Shown: positions 1 to 14,168, counted from the first letter of the stretch. The stretch is 64,000 nucleotides of DNA from Cinclus cinclus (GCF_963662255.1 NC_085046.1:137469762-137533761); one strand, 5' to 3'. The notes: generated by a model not told the origin, from the letters alone. Program-made: numbers and translations.

Positions 1-3000
1 ACCAGTTCCATTCAGATAAGAGAATTGCCTAATGTGTCATTTCTGGCATGGGAATGGCAGAGCTGCAGGCAGCTCATCTACATCTCCATTACTTTTCCAT
101 GGACCAGAGCACTCTTTCATAGGACTGGAAGTAAAGACCGGGTGTATGGCTTTGTTCTCCTTAGATAAATATTTCTTCTTCTCCAGCAGTCTGCAGTTCA
201 GGGGAGCCAACATGCATCATTCTCAAACAAGCAAGGGAAAAAGAGATTTCTTTTGGTCTGGACTACCAGTTCTCCAACAGCAGGGATAAGAACAAAGGTG
301 ATATGACTTTCTCAACTGTAGCTGCTATTCTGGAATCACCTTCCTAACATGAACCAATCAGTAAAGCTTTGAGATCTCGCTGAATCTTTTAATACATAAG
401 TAGGAAGTCAGTTAAAACACGGGCGATTCATGACATTGTAAAAGCCTGTGAAAGTGATAGGCAAGAAGGGAAATTGCCAAGGAACTAAAATTTGACCTCT
501 TTCATCCCATTGGTAGCAAAACTTTGCAGTGCTGCCAGAATAAATGAATCAACAGAACTCAATTTATAAACACACAAGATCAGACAAAACTGACATTAAA
601 CATTTACTGAGCTTTCAAAATAGGAGCAGCACTTAACATATAAATACTTAACAGAAAAACATGCTTTTAATATTTTTCTTTTTAATTAGAAGCTCAGGGC
701 AATTAAATATTTTGGGTGTTTTAGGAGCAAGTTACAGCCTAGGCGAATCTGATAGGGTTTCCATTATCTGGTATCAGGTAGGAGCTGTATCAGAAAGGAA
801 GCTGTAACAGAAGGCCCCGTCACATGGATGGAGCATACATTGAGTGTTTATTTTTTCAGACTGAATATCAAGTCCCCAAGGTGAAACAATAATGAATGAC
901 ATCTTACTGACTGCCCAGACAGATCTTATGTTGCCCTTTCAGATAATATGTAGTAACTCAATATCAGTACTCATAAAATCTTGTGTTCATGGAAACCAAA
1001 GGAATAAAACTACTTTTGCCGAGCTGGGTTTTAAGTTAATAGGATAAATGTGGGGGCTTTGTGTTTTGGTCTTGTTGTGGGGTTTTTTTTAATTAATTAT
1101 TTGCATTTTAATTGGTTTTGGATAGATTTCATTTTATTTATATGTTGGGGTTTCACATTTATATTTTTGTTTCAATACACTTGGTCAACGTACTACATAG
1201 TTTGATTTCTTTACAAGTCCTTAAGTTCCTCCTTCTGCATCCTGAGATGCAGAAAACACATAGACCTTCATTTTCAGAGCTTGATTAGGGAAGCAGTTAT
1301 ACTTGCACAGACATTACTAGTCTGCTAGACACATGCTCTAGCTTTTGGTCTTCTGAAACTAGACATTAAGCTTAATATTAATATTGATCAAAAAAGAAGG
1401 ACCATGCCTATGAAAATATTTTGAAAAAAAAAATTAATAGGTTTTCAGAAAGTTTTTCAGAGATTTATGTTCTTAATACTGACAAAACGTCAGTGTTTTC
1501 ATGGAAAGAAAACTTGACTGATTAAAAACATGGTTTGTTGGGAAAAAACCCAAACTAATTTTATTTCATGAAACAGACCATCAGAATATGCAACCAATAC
1601 CTTTGGGCAGAGTATGTGTACCCTGAATTCCAGCCTACCAGGAAACACCCTCACTCTGTAGTTTGCAGATACGTAGGCAGGTTTGTCACATGAAAGGTGT
1701 AAGACCTGGGAGTAAAAAGAGAAATAATATTTATTTAGATTATAAAATGTACACTAATGAAATGGAACCTATTCAGGCCTCAAAGCAGCTTCAGTGGAAT
1801 TAGACTCACCACTTCTATTTCCTACTACTAAATAAATGGGGTATATCATTATAGCAGTCTGACCACTGCCACAATAAAAGCGTCTTATTCATCTCCAAAA
1901 GTCCATAGAAGTTCCTAAACTCACCCAAGACATTAGGAGTTGAAAAGTCCACAGTCAAGTAAAGGTCTACTGTTAGTGGCTGTTGATTATTCTGTAAATT
2001 ATGTGGAAAAGGCAAATAATTTTAACAGGTTCCATCTGTAATTAAGCTGTAAGTCATATCAATGTCATGTATTGCTTTGGAAGGGAAAATTGCTGTCTGT
2101 ATTATTGAGGATACTTGATTGCCCAGAAATTTATTTTTTTTAAATGTAGACCTTGGTAATTCACATCTAGGAGTCTTCAAAACCTTATTTAAGTAACACA
2201 CAGAATTAATTACACAAGGGAAGTATCATGGTAAATTGAACTTTACTTCCAAAAACACAACATTCAGAACTTGAGCTTACACAAAATGAAAACACAACTT
2301 CCGAGCAATGACAATAATCAAATTGTTGATCAGCTCAGTAGGAGGAGAAGTTGATATTTCTAGAACAATAAAATAAATTATAATTTATTATAAATATTTC
2401 TTTTTTCTGAAACAAACAAATTTATTTTCTGCTTAGATGACTGCACTACTCTTCCCTGGGCTTAGGGATCCCAGTACATCCCTTTCAGTCCTGGATCATG
2501 GTAAGAAAGTTCTTCTCTTTGAATGTTGCTTTCTTTACATATAAAGCCTCTCTCCTTTTACAGTGAAGGGAGGGAATGGAATTCAATCTGCAGCAAATTC
2601 AAATAATTATATTTACAATCTATATATAGCACCAAACAAAGCTTAAGTATTACTGATTGATAAAAGAGACTGAAGATGAAACCCCTAACTTATCGTAATG
2701 TTGTCTCAGATAGTATTAGTAGTACTTGGCACACACTTCATGTTCAAAGCAATTCAGAAACATTAAGTGATTAACCTACATACGATTTAATGCCTTCTGC
2801 CAAGATTGCTGTACACAGTCAAGTCACTGGAAGAAAAAAGAACTAAAACCAGATTTAATCTGAGAATATGAATAACAGTTATCATAATAATTCTTTCAGT
2901 TTTTCCTCTAGGCTTTGGCCCAACATATTTTACATTTTTTTATTGAATGGGAGACCAAAACTTCTGGTTCTTAGTTGCTCAGAAGTCACACAGAACCCAT

Positions 3001-3124
3001 GAGTAGAGATATAAAGCTTGAGTACTCATGACTGACAACTGGAAGACTAGACTGACTGGGTTATGTATTGTGTATAGCACTTACCCTCTAAAATTCTGTC
3101 ACCCCCTGCCAGCTGCTGAACATG
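1..3124. other. A+T-rich non-coding DNA
   Basis: No exon, RNA gene or recognisable transposon was seen. Open frames are short (under 90 codons), lack splice-site context and look like chance. Sequence is A+T-rich with many short A and T runs. It is either intergenic or intronic; the sequence itself does not decide. Confidence 0.6.
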
Positions 3125-3161
3125 GAAAAAAAAAAAAAAAAAGAAAAAGAAAAAGAAAAAA
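3125..3161 (+). repeat. A-rich simple repeat, (A)n then (GAAAAA)n
   Basis: A run of about 17 A residues is followed by several GAAAAA units. It could be the decayed tail of a retroposed element, but no body of such an element is recognisable upstream. Confidence 0.85.
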
Positions 3162-4130
3162 TGTAACACAGTATAAATGAAGAACACAAAACCATATAAA
3201 GGGAGGTTTTACTATTTAAGGAAGCACAAAGGACTAAGGAAGGCTTTCTTGCTGAAACAGACTTATTGTTCTGAGCAGAAGTCAGAATTTCTGAATAAGA
3301 CAGACCTAGTCTGGGGTTGTGGTTTTTTGGCTTTGATTTCTTCACTTATTTATTATTTTCCACTGTTATTTTCTGTATTCATCACATTCTCTGCCTCCAT
3401 GGTGGAAAGACATTCTTTTGCTCCTTCTGCATGGCAAATTTGGTCTTTCCTACATATCTTGTAATCCTTCTCTTTACTCACCTTCTTGACAGAAGGTGAA
3501 CAATGAGCTGGAAAGTCTACTGAAAAGGAGCTAGTGATCCATTTAACTCAGCAGCAGACCACAACTTGCTGGAACAAGCAAGCATCCACAGCAGCAGTAT
3601 AGATGTCCTGGCTGTGCCTCTTTGCACAAAGCAGATCACCCTGCAAAAAATGCATCTGTTTCTTCTGGTCTTTAAACCCCACAGTTACAGGTACATTTTT
3701 ATCCCCAAATGTAGATACTTATACATTTCTCCAAACAAAATGTCCTTTTAAATATTATTGTCTCCACCTTTTAAACATGTACCACAATTTTACAAGGTCT
3801 TGGGTTAGTGGGAGCTGGCATGATACAGGTGATTGTTTATGGAATAAGAGAGAACAAAGACAGAATTGTGCCAGCCATTAGGCAGGTGGCGTCAAGATGC
3901 CTTCATTTCAATATGGATAAAAAGACAAATGCTCTATTATGTATGAAAACATACAAGATAAAACAAGCAAAGGAATGGGAAAAGGCAGAAGAAAACAAGC
4001 TAGGGAATGAGGCCAAGAAGATAAATTACAAAATATAAGTCTTTGGAAAAAAAATTACCTTCTGTGTTTTTTTGCTGGACAAGCATCAAAAAGAGTGAGC
4101 TTGGTGACAAGAGCAAGTAAGGAGGAGATA

Positions 4131-4620
4131 CTAGAGACCACTTGAAGTAGCAGCAAGGAGACGGACACGGACTAAGAGCAGCAGGGTGCTGCAGAGCCAT
4201 GTATCCCTTGCCCACTGTCCCAGTGCTGCAGAAGCCATGGCGCCCTCAGCCAGCCAGCAGAGACCTGCCAACACAATCACAAGCTGGTTCCACTGATTCA
4301 GTCTCCCACCCAGTGGAAGGGGCTGGGAGGATCCTGGAGGTGGAGGGATGACAGTCTTTTCATCCTCTCCTTCTCCTCCTCCCAGCATCACTGACACTAT
4401 TTTCATCCTCTCTGCGCTCACTCTTTCCATGAACCAGACGGCAGGGGCGGGGGTAAGGAGAAGGGAAGAGGGGAGGTGGAGGGTGCTGGTGCCCCAGCGT
4501 GGCAGCTGGGTGGGCTGTGGGGTCCTGGGGAACTGCAGGAGCCATGAAGAACCTGGCTGCTCGCACGTCCATCAGCACGTCTCTGCACTTGTGGAGTGGG
4601 GAGGGAAATATTGGATATCA
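4131..4620. other. G+C-rich patch with G-run cluster
   Basis: This stretch is clearly richer in G+C than its surroundings and keeps roughly ten CpG dinucleotides. It holds a pyrimidine-rich run near 4356-4385 and, on the + strand around 4442-4485, closely spaced runs of three to five G that could form a quadruplex if one loop of about nine bases is tolerated. Open frames on both strands (up to 99 codons) have different compositions and no splice-site support, so I do not call a gene. It may be a decayed transposon or a regulatory element. Confidence 0.4.
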
Positions 4621-7040
4621 CTTTGGTCGGGGCTGAATCTATAATTGAGAAGATGAGAGTTCATTATAGATTTTGGCCTTGGAATGCTTGTCTTGGCAAG
4701 AGGCTTAGCTGAGTGTTAAAATCATTACCAAGTGGCCTAAATCTAAACAAACACCCACCTTTTCCATTTATTACCAGGATGAAATGACTTGCCTTGTAGA
4801 ACTGAAATACCTATAGTTGTCAGCTTCTCATTTCCCAGTGGTGCATAAAATTCCCTCTCTTAAGGCTGCCTTTCCCTCTGGTCTAGCTTTCCTTTATGTT
4901 ATTCTACTGACAAGAATTATGTATTAAATTACAAGTTATCTGTCCCCGAATGAGAATTTCACTTCACACCAGACAGAAGTCTGTTGTATGGAGCTAAGAG
5001 TTCCTTTTTCTCTGGTGCACAGCTGTAAAGCAAGGCAAAAGTAAAGTAAAACAAAAGAAAAAAAAAAGATAGGATGACTCTAACATGTTGTTAGAGGATA
5101 ATTCAGGCACATACAGCAAGGGAGACATTTGTCATCTTATGAATAAGTAGCTCTATAGAACCAGATGATATTGTTACAACTGTGGTTTTTAGTCACTGCA
5201 AGTAGACTGGTGGAATTGTAGGTGCGGAGGAACGACTGTAGTTATTTCAGAGGTTTCTTTCCCCATATTTTTCACAAAGAAGTCTGTCTATATTATTCCA
5301 GCCTCCATGAATGCTTCAGGAACTGTGACCCATTACACAATTCATTCACACAGAATACAGCCATTAGCAGGCAGAAACCACAGCACTCTCCCTAAGAGAA
5401 CAACTTTTTATTATTACAAAGGAGATAAAAATGATGTATTATATATTATGTTCCATCATTGAAAACCATCACCCATGAAATATCCCTCTGTTTCTACCTC
5501 CCTATCTAAAGAAAGGCTGAAAAGAGTAGAAACTGAGCTACTGATTGGGGGATTTTCCCACCCATTTTATTTGTGTGTGCAGAAAACACACATGAAGAAA
5601 CATGTAAAGCAAATCGCTCAAAAGAGTGATTGGAAACAAATTTAAATGAGTAGTGTTTAAATAATTAACACCTGCCAAAGTAGGAACAGAGGTCTTATTG
5701 CTGATATTAAATCATATCCTTTAACGTCTGAAACAGATGACAGTAAGTAATTCCAAAACAGTCAAGACAGGAAACCAGTTTTTAGTTCTTGGAAAGTTGA
5801 ATTAGTTTCAATAAAGTTGATAAAAAAGCCTATTTTGATTTTGCTGATTCTATTATGGAAAGCCAGATTTACATTATTTTTTTCTTTTTTTTTTTTTGCT
5901 AATTTAATATACTGTAACTGAGAATTTTTGAATCGTGATTTAAAGTATATTCATTATTCAGTAAACTAATGATGTATGTTCCACCTGGCTGCTGCAGAGC
6001 CCGGTAAGTAAAAACTGTAGGTAGTATCTTGTTACCAAGAACAAATATTGGACTTGCCAAGTTTCCAGTCAGTAAATATAACTCACAATAGCTATGCCAG
6101 ATAGGCAAATAAGGATGTTCCGTTACAGAAGAAAAACCAAAAAAGAGATACTGTGTAGTAGCTCAGTCTTAAAATTCAGCTCCAAAAAAGCACCCGTTGC
6201 AGAAATTGGAAATTTTGCCTGAGAGTAGACTGTGGTGTAACGGTTTGGAGCACTGCCTAGAGTTTTTATTCAGGAAGAGTAAGTTAGGGGGGGGGGAGAG
6301 AGAGAGAGAGTATATGTGCTAAAATAACATTAATGTTGAAACACACATGAGTAAAAGCAAAGCTACTCTGGCTGTCACCTCACTGCTTATTCACCTCTGT
6401 CTCCTGATACTTCATCAAACTTGTCCTGCATGGTTTGATCACAGGTTGTGTGTACTTGGAGATTCCCTTCAAATGAAAACATGTCTGTCCCTCTTTTTTT
6501 CAGTGTCTGGACTCCTACAGTAACTAATGGATGTTATCAATGCAGCATTGCCTCGAGGTGGGTCTGGGCATGCAACTCTGAGCCCAGCAGCTTAGAATTA
6601 CTGTCCAAACCTTAAAGACATGAAGTGTGGTTGGGATCATCACTCCCTGCTCCCTGGAGCAATGCAGTTCTTTTCCTAAAGGACGATACAACTCTTTCAG
6701 CAAGCAAGGACTTTCTGGGAACACCATTTAAAAAAAAAAAAAAAAAAGTAAGCCAGGCACTGGTGCCATCTCTGAACACATAGCGGGTACTTTGTGCTGC
6801 AGATCCATCTGAGCAGGCCTGGCAGTGCTGATAGCAATAGCAAGACTGAAATCAGACTGGTCAGCTGGGAACTTTGGCAAATGGCAACCCCAAATCCCCA
6901 AACTGTATGCATATGTTCTCCTATAAGAAAAGGATGAAAGAACCAAATAATTTCAATGATGCACAGTCATACAACTTAATGTATAGTTGGCAGACATTCA
7001 GTTCCAGTAGCAATGGCTGTGATATAAAGTTAATATAAAA
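4621..7040. other. Non-coding DNA with short homopolymer and GA tracts
   Basis: No gene was seen. The stretch contains a T-rich run near 5878-5898, a run of ten G at 6287-6296 followed directly by (GA)n to 6310, and an 18-base A run at 6730-6747. No transposon body could be recognised next to the A run. Confidence 0.6.
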
Positions 7041-7117
7041 GAGTAATTTACAGATGAGGTAACTAAGCTACAGACAGATCAAGCTGTCACTTGTTCCCAT
7101 AGAATTTGAATCCACCT
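7041..7117 (-). repeat. MIR-like SINE relic (core/tail part)
   Basis: The + strand shows the antisense form of the MIR/CORE-SINE core: TTTACAGATGAGGTAACTAA, then CACTTGTTCCCATAGAATTTG where the family has the 'acttgcccaaggtcaca' block, then TTGAATCC. Divergence is high, as expected of an old amniote element. Assignment rests on recalled consensus. Confidence 0.55.
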
Positions 7118-7404
7118 TCACAGTTAAAACATCCTTTTTCTGTATGCCTCATTTCCAAAGCACAGCAAAGGATGTTTGAGTGGCTACAGCATTCCTCAAT
7201 GAGTGCAGAAGAGGGGGAAATCCTGAGGGAAGAGGGAATATTTCCCCCCTTCAATGGCCACAGATGAAATAAACCCAAGATACTGAGTGCACTGACATGA
7301 GCTTCAGCCTCCTTTTTTATTTTATGGTGCTCAGAATTAAGGACCTTCTTCCTATTTGCAAACGCTGTGTAAATTTTCTTTATGAAAAACTGTATTTATT
7401 TGCT

Positions 7405-7455
7405 TAAAAAAACAAAAAAAAAACACAAAAAAATAAAAAACAAACACAAAAAAAG
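7405..7455 (+). repeat. A-rich (CAnAA) simple repeat
   Basis: Long A runs are interrupted by single C residues. There is no adjacent element. Confidence 0.8.
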
Positions 7456-9353
7456 TTCCTTCAGACACAAATTTAAAAGTAGATCTCCCAAAAGCTGTAT
7501 CTTCTTTTGTAGTTATGGGCAGGTCTTTATTGTATTAGAAACTAAACACTGGTAAAATCAGTCAAGTTCACTTTATGTCCTTACATCCTCACTTTATTTT
7601 TTTTTATTTTAATTAAGAAAACACTTCCCAACTGCAGGCCAGCAAAATAACAACTTGAAAGCAATTTTTTTATATATAAAAAAACCATTTAATTAAAATG
7701 TAAGAGGAGGTTTTACAGATTGCCTGAGCAGACACATATCTTCCCAGTCCCCAGGGCTGCCTGCACCTGCAGGAGCCTCTTCTCCCTTCCCACTGCAGCA
7801 AGTGCTGCTCCTGGTGCTCCTGGAGACACAAGAGCTCTGCAGAGCCCAGCCAGCAGAGCCGCAGTCATGGGCACATCGTGCCCAGGCTGAAAAATGTTTG
7901 CATTTCCTGCAGCTCTCTCATGACACAGTATCATCAACCTTTACAGATAGGGCAGGGTGGTATTGTTTTAACTCTTCTCCCTTTTTGAAGATATCTGAGG
8001 AAATTGGATACTTAAATAGTCCCATATTTTCAGTCTAAATGCAGTGCTATAACATAGGAAATATACCACCATCCTGACAGTGATGTTCTTTTAACAAATA
8101 CTATTTTAATGGAATACATGGATTAAAAATTAAGTCTATAAATTAACCTAGGAACTGGATGTGACTAGGTTATTGCTGGAGCAGAGCACTACATTTAACA
8201 ATATTGTACAAAGAGGAACTGACAAGGCTGTGCCGGCTCATATAACATTATTTTAATCACTTATGTGCTAATGACAAGAATAGAAATGAGGGAAAATTTA
8301 ATGAAATAATACCTTCCAGCTTTCCTTGGTTGGACACAGATTTGCCAGGTCATCTCTATACCCTGAATAATTGCATCTCTCTAGTAAAAATGGTTCTTAA
8401 GTCCTCTTCAATTGGCTTTGCAATCCCCACTCTGCCTTCTTGTACTTCCTTGTCTAGTTTTCCAGTTTGGATACCTACTTCTTCCTTTCTTTCTTACCTT
8501 TCTGGTAACATGTAGTCAAAAATGTGAGTCTATCAATGAAGTGCTGTTAACTTTCTTACAGATCTTCTCTTTCTGTTTCCTCTCTTTCCTTTCTAACTCT
8601 TTTGCTTTTGTTTTATTTTGTTTAATTTTCACCCAGTACCATTCCTTTGCTGAAGCCAGTGAACAGAATAGCACTCCAAAGCATGTTTATTGAGCCCACC
8701 AGAAAGGCAAGGCTGGCACTCTGGCTTTGACCATGTGTACAGGGCTTTGCTTCCCCTGCTTATGTGCAAACCAGATAATTCACTGTTTATTCATCACCAA
8801 TTGCACTTTGCTAATCTATGATTTGACAATGTTTTGCATGACTAGAAGCATTCAGTTAGAGAACAGCACCACATGAGCTGGTGGCCCATCTCACACCAAA
8901 AATAATGGATGGTTTAATATCCTAAAATAAAATCATCAAAAGCCACAAGCTGCACAGTGATTATCCACACTCTTCATTGCATACTTACCATTAAAATAAG
9001 CAGTCAATTCATCTCAACACACTGGCTTTAAGAATGGGCAAAATTAAATACATCAGTGAGATATGTCACCAGTTTTAGTAGTTTTATGGCCTGAAATAAT
9101 AAATACAGCTTTTCTGCAAAATTGTTGTAGAGAAACTCTCTTACCTTTCTTCATTCAAGAAGCCTGTGAATTTTCTGAAGAACGTTCATAGGCTGTCTAC
9201 TGCAAAAGACTAAACGGTAAAAATACAAATATAACTCAGTAAGAGTTTTGATGTTTGCTCACCCACTTACATATTTCATAGATGGTCTTGATGTGTATTA
9301 AAGTGACCACAGGACCAAAAGTTTAGAAAAATTCAGCAAGAATATTATTCTAG
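7456..9353. other. Non-coding DNA with a pyrimidine-rich tract
   Basis: A modestly G+C-rich patch lies at about 7735-7890. From about 8440 to 8634 the + strand is strongly pyrimidine-rich and ends in TTTTCACCCAG, which resembles a splice acceptor. Only 18 codons follow before a stop, so an exon is not supported. Nothing else was recognised. Confidence 0.5.
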
Positions 9354-9433
9354 AAACAAAACAAAACAAAACAAAAAAAAACAAAACAAAAAAAAACAAA
9401 ACAAAAAAAACCAAACAAACAAACAAAAAAAAA
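9354..9433 (+). repeat. (AAAAC)n simple repeat
   Basis: About 80 bases of A runs punctuated by C, starting as regular ACAAA pentamers and ending as CAAA tetramers. It is a microsatellite likely to vary in length. Confidence 0.95.
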
Positions 9434-10265
9434 CCTTGTTCCCAGAATACTGTTTGCTCTGTCATAACTTTTTACAGTGTAAGAAAAAAAAAACCAACGG
9501 CTTAAGTAATTTTGCCCACAAACATGCTATAAAACCAGTTAATCTTCAGCCTTAGGTGCTTTGTGCCTGTGGCTGCAAATGGAAAGCTATTAGCAAGGAC
9601 CTGATATTGGGACAGTAGGTGTTCCCACTGGATCCTGGAGGTCAAAGGCAGTCAGCGCTACTCTCATTGACTCAGAAATCTCTAAAGTGGTGCCTTATAT
9701 ACCAAATTATATGTCCTGAGAGCTCATGTAAGATACTGTGCTTTAGTTCTGTGAAGTATGTAGACTTCAGCATCATTAACTAAACTGATTTATAATGAAT
9801 ATTAATTATTATGGTCATTAGACTAAATGGCTTCTGTCATCTGCAAAGACATAATTGGTACAGAAAATTGTTTCAAAGCTAAGGAACAATCAATCAACAT
9901 GGGCTGAGCATGCACAAGTGTTTTTTTCCTCTCTGTTTTCTCACACAATGAAAATCCAAACACAGAGAGGAGGTCTGAGATGCAAGGCAGCTCCTCCTAC
10001 AGTGAGTGATGAGGTGAGGCAGACCCAACCCAGACAAAATGAGAAGCTCAGAAATGGTGTAGGAAGGGAGATGTGGGGCTTATATGTCTAAAATCATGTC
10101 CCATACTCCTGCAGCCAGTACCACCTTGGCCAATGCTAGCAAGGGAGTGACTACTCAGCAAGTCTCTCAGCAAATCTGCTTCAGATACACACAGTACAGT
10201 GTTTACACTTGTCTCTTTAATTCCACCTTCACTGGTATGTAATGAAAGAGAGCTCAAATATTGCT

Positions 10266-10285
10266 GTTATTATTATTATTATGAT

Positions 10286-10345
<60 letters not shown>
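10266..10345 (+). repeat. Compound trinucleotide microsatellite (TTA)n-(TAC)20
   Basis: A short TTA/TAT array (about 10266-10281) is followed by TAC repeated 20 times without interruption from 10286 to 10345. The array opens long runs of Thr (+ strand) or Ser (- strand) codons; these are not genes. Confidence 0.98.
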
Positions 10346-13300
10346 ATTTATTAGGGGAGCTCAAGTGCAAAGAAATGTGTTCCTCTTTCCATTCCTCCCT
10401 TTGGAACCAAAATACTTGATAGAACAATAACAGATGCAACACTACAAGAAAATTTTCATCTTTCCAATCTCCAGCCGTCTCTCAGAAGCATGAAATTAAT
10501 ATTGTAGTTAATTTGAATTTCCTATGTTGTTTGGTTGGTTACCTCTGGTTCAGAAATATATCATAAGCAGAGGTGGGAATTTTCCAAACCACATATGACA
10601 GTAGAACAAAGCTTGGATGAATCATTTGAAAAACTTATGATTAACCCATCTTTCAATTAAAATGTTCCAAGAAAATAATATATTTATTCAGCAAAAATTA
10701 CTGCCAAAAAAGGTACCTTTTGCATTTAAGATCCTGTAAAAAGCAGAGACATAGAAAAGCAATATAGAGGAAGCAAAAAAGTTTTTAAATGGCTTGGACA
10801 CTCTCTTAAGAGTTTGTGTTTGTCTTATTTTAAAACTTGTCTACCTAAAAATTGTAGTTTATTTATGTAACACCTAAACCCACTAAGCTACTTTATTTTA
10901 GACAATTAAGCAAAAGCACTAATAATTTCAAACTACACACACACATACACACACATTGCGTGCCTAACTTCTTTTTTTTTTTTAATAGGTAAATAAAACC
11001 AAGCAGATTTTATTTATATTACATATATTAATATGAACCATTCTTGGAACTCTTAGAATCTGCCTGCCAAGGAATCACAACATTACAATTTTTTCAACTG
11101 TGTTAGGCTTAAAACAGTTAAACTGATTATTTGTGTGTTGAATGGCTTCAGAAACAGAATTCTGAGAGTTTGTTCTGTGGGATAAGAGATTGCTTGTCTT
11201 AATTTTCTCCATGCTCCAATCTGTTCTTTAAACCCATTCCAGATGATCTGGAATATTCAGAACCATAAATGTATTGAGTCTGTAAATTTGGAAGGAGAAA
11301 GTATTGAAACCAGAAAACCTGATTTCCTTATGGAAGAATACAAGAACATGAGAGTTCTCGCCAAAGGATTTGTCCTGTGTTCTGTATTCAGTTCCCAGGA
11401 TGTTATTTGATATAAAAGCTGTTTTTTCCATCAGAAGATAAGCTATTGTTCTTTGCATAGTCCAATACCAGACAAACACTTAGCATTTTAAGGAAGGTAT
11501 TTACCCCACAGGACCCTGTAGCATAGTCACAGCATTTTCACATCTATGTGGACCTTATTTCGCTTTGTCAATCAAGACAATTAAGCTAAATCTATCAAAG
11601 ATGTTTATTCTTGAACATTGAAGTATATTTGCACAGAATTTGCAGCAACAATAATGCAACGTTAAATGTGACTATCTCCTTGAGAGAGCTGCAAGCACAT
11701 TTCAAAGACATTTAGGCAATAGTAGCTGTTCTTATTTTGTCGCTGGAAAAAAAATTCAAAGCAGTAAGGCTGACTGGTTAATTAGGACTATAGACCAAAG
11801 GACACTGAATAAGACCACAGGAGGAAACTGTAAAACATCCAAACCTGGCATTAGGCTACTGTCATGCTCTGAAAATTAGCTTTTGCCTCTTCTTCAAGCC
11901 AACAAAGTACCATTTTTCTACACTGCTGTACAGCCATAAGGCAGCCCAGTGATAGGCAAAGTGATTCATCCAATATTTCCTACCAGAGACCTCTTCAGTG
12001 GCAAGACCTGGAATCTGAAATAATGGACATCTAACTTCCCAACCCATCTCCTTCTTTTTCTGAGATTATAAACACAATTACTTCCACCACTGTAAACAGA
12101 ATCCTAAGTGGTATTGTTGTCTTTTACAGTACATAATTTGAAATGATTCAATACTAAACAGTACCTCTCTCAACTGCTTTAACCTATGGAAACATAACTG
12201 CCTATATTAAGGTTCAAACAATCATGAACAACACATATTTTTTTTTTTTCTTTTCATCACTGAAGAAGTGAGTTTTTTATTTAAAAACATTTGTGATCTG
12301 CTGAAAATCCCAGGTTTGGCAGTAGATGACATCAGGTTTTCAGTGAAATGCAATGCTATTAAGCCACAGACAACTGTGTCTCATAAGTTACTGTCAATCA
12401 GAAAAGAAAATTAAAAAAAAAAAAAGGTTCCAGATTCTTTTCCAGGAAAAAATAAAATATATATTTTGGCCTGACCTGGATATGAATGACATAACATGTT
12501 TCAATAGCACTGGATCTTGCCTTTGATTGAAATGTTTTTAGTTTACAGTATAAATTATCACACTGCTAATGACACTGAAGAGGTGGATAGATAACCAAGA
12601 TAAGCACATCATGTGACAGAGGATGGGGTGGACTATTTGAGGAATGATGAGGGACAAGCAGCTGTCACCCAATTCTTGTGTGTGGTTTAATCCAGATGAC
12701 TGAATAGATGGAATGTATTGAGAAAGAAGTATTTGTATGTTCTTTCCCCTCCCCAGGCTGCAGAATTCTTATATGCATAAATTCTCCAGACCTGTCATGT
12801 TTCCACTCCTGATGCTGCTTTTATGGATTCATGCACATAGGGGAGAAAAGTTTTATGTATCCAATAAAAAATGTGAATGTGTAGGTATATAAACATGTAG
12901 AGTGGCTTATAATGATTTCCAAACTGTACAAACTAAGAAGAAAAGAAAGAAAAGGCAGTAAGAGAATTATTCTAATAGCTTTTATGAATGTGCCCCTTCC
13001 ACTGTTGTTCCCTACAGCTAACAGTAGCTGAACAACGAAAGCACATTGGAAGACTGAAACTCAGTATTTCCCCAGTGCAGGTGTGTCTGGTCCTTTCTTA
13101 GCAGGCAAAACCTCTGGGAGAGATTACGAATTGCAAGCAGTAAAAAAAACAAAGGCAACAGCCCTGCAGATGAACAGGACAAAATTCAGATAAAATTGAG
13201 CTTAGTAGAAAAATTCAGAACAACACTTTCATTAGACTTGCAGGGTGAAGCAAGTAACAATAAAAATGACATTTCTGTTGAAGTAGGTAAGGCATGGTTT

Positions 13301-14080
13301 CTGTTTGGTCTAACCAGAAATGGGCATTTTTAACACAATTTCCACTTATGTCTCATCCACACAACTGTTCACTATGCTACGTCCATTTACTCTTGCACAG
13401 ATCCAGTGAAGGCACTCAGAAGAGGAATTGGATATGAGGATGGGGTAGGTAGAGAATCTCTGGGAAAGTAATGAACACAAATATCAGAACTTCCACTCCT
13501 GCTGTCAATGCACAGAATAGATTCAGCTCATGCTTGGAGTCTCAGGACAAGCTAACATAGCTGACATTTGGGCACTTACCTCCTTTTATTTATCAGCTGA
13601 GTAAATTTCATACAAAAATCACAGAGAGGCAATAAATACTGAACATCGTGAATTCTATTTCTACAGAATAAATGCAACATCCAATGGCTTTAATGCTTCA
13701 CATAGGTATTGCCTCAGCTTGCCAACTTCAGAGTGGAACCACACTTTAAATATTCTGCAGTCTAGTTAAGTGCTGTAGTTGTTAAACTTTCCAGTCTTAC
13801 ATATTTCAATTGATTCTTTGTTCTCCTCTTTCAGAACAGGTTAATGAAGCTAAAGGAAAGGACAGGAGGATTGGCCATTCAATAAAACAGCAACATATGG
13901 AAAATCCAACATTTCAGGGAATTTTAGGAGCAAGTTAACACACCTATTCTGGTGAGACTAGTATTAATGGCTACTTATTCTTCTCTTCCTTTCCCAATTT
14001 AAGGATTTATAAGAACTTCTACACACACAAATTAGGCGTCACATCAGTTGCCTGAAGAGATTACTTTTTTTTTCCAAAAA
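10346..14080. other. A+T-rich non-coding DNA
   Basis: No exon or transposon was recognised. There is a short CA microsatellite at 10935-10956 and several A or T runs (for example near 10973-10984, 12236-12250 and 12413-12425). Confidence 0.6.
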
Positions 14081-14168
14081 GAGAAACTAAGGCAGATAGA
14101 TGTTAAATGACTTACCCAAGATTGCAGTAGAGTCCAAGCTACACTCTACACTCCTGGAGTTCTATCCC
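14081..14168 (-). repeat. MIR-like SINE relic
   Basis: The + strand carries GAGAAACTAAGGCAGATAGA, then TTAAATGACTTACCCAAG and AACTCCTGGAGTTCTATCCC-like text. This is the order seen in the antisense strand of MIR-like amniote SINEs ('gaaactgaggcacagagaggttaagtgacttgcccaag'). It is diverged. Confidence 0.6.

Noticed and set aside
8618..8693. Acceptor-like TTTTCACCCAG followed by 18 codons and a stop
   Set aside because: Most likely the end of a long pyrimidine-rich tract; too short to support as an exon.
10242..10442. Open frames with poly-Thr (+) and poly-Ser (-)
   Set aside because: Translation of the (TAC)20 microsatellite; no coding context.
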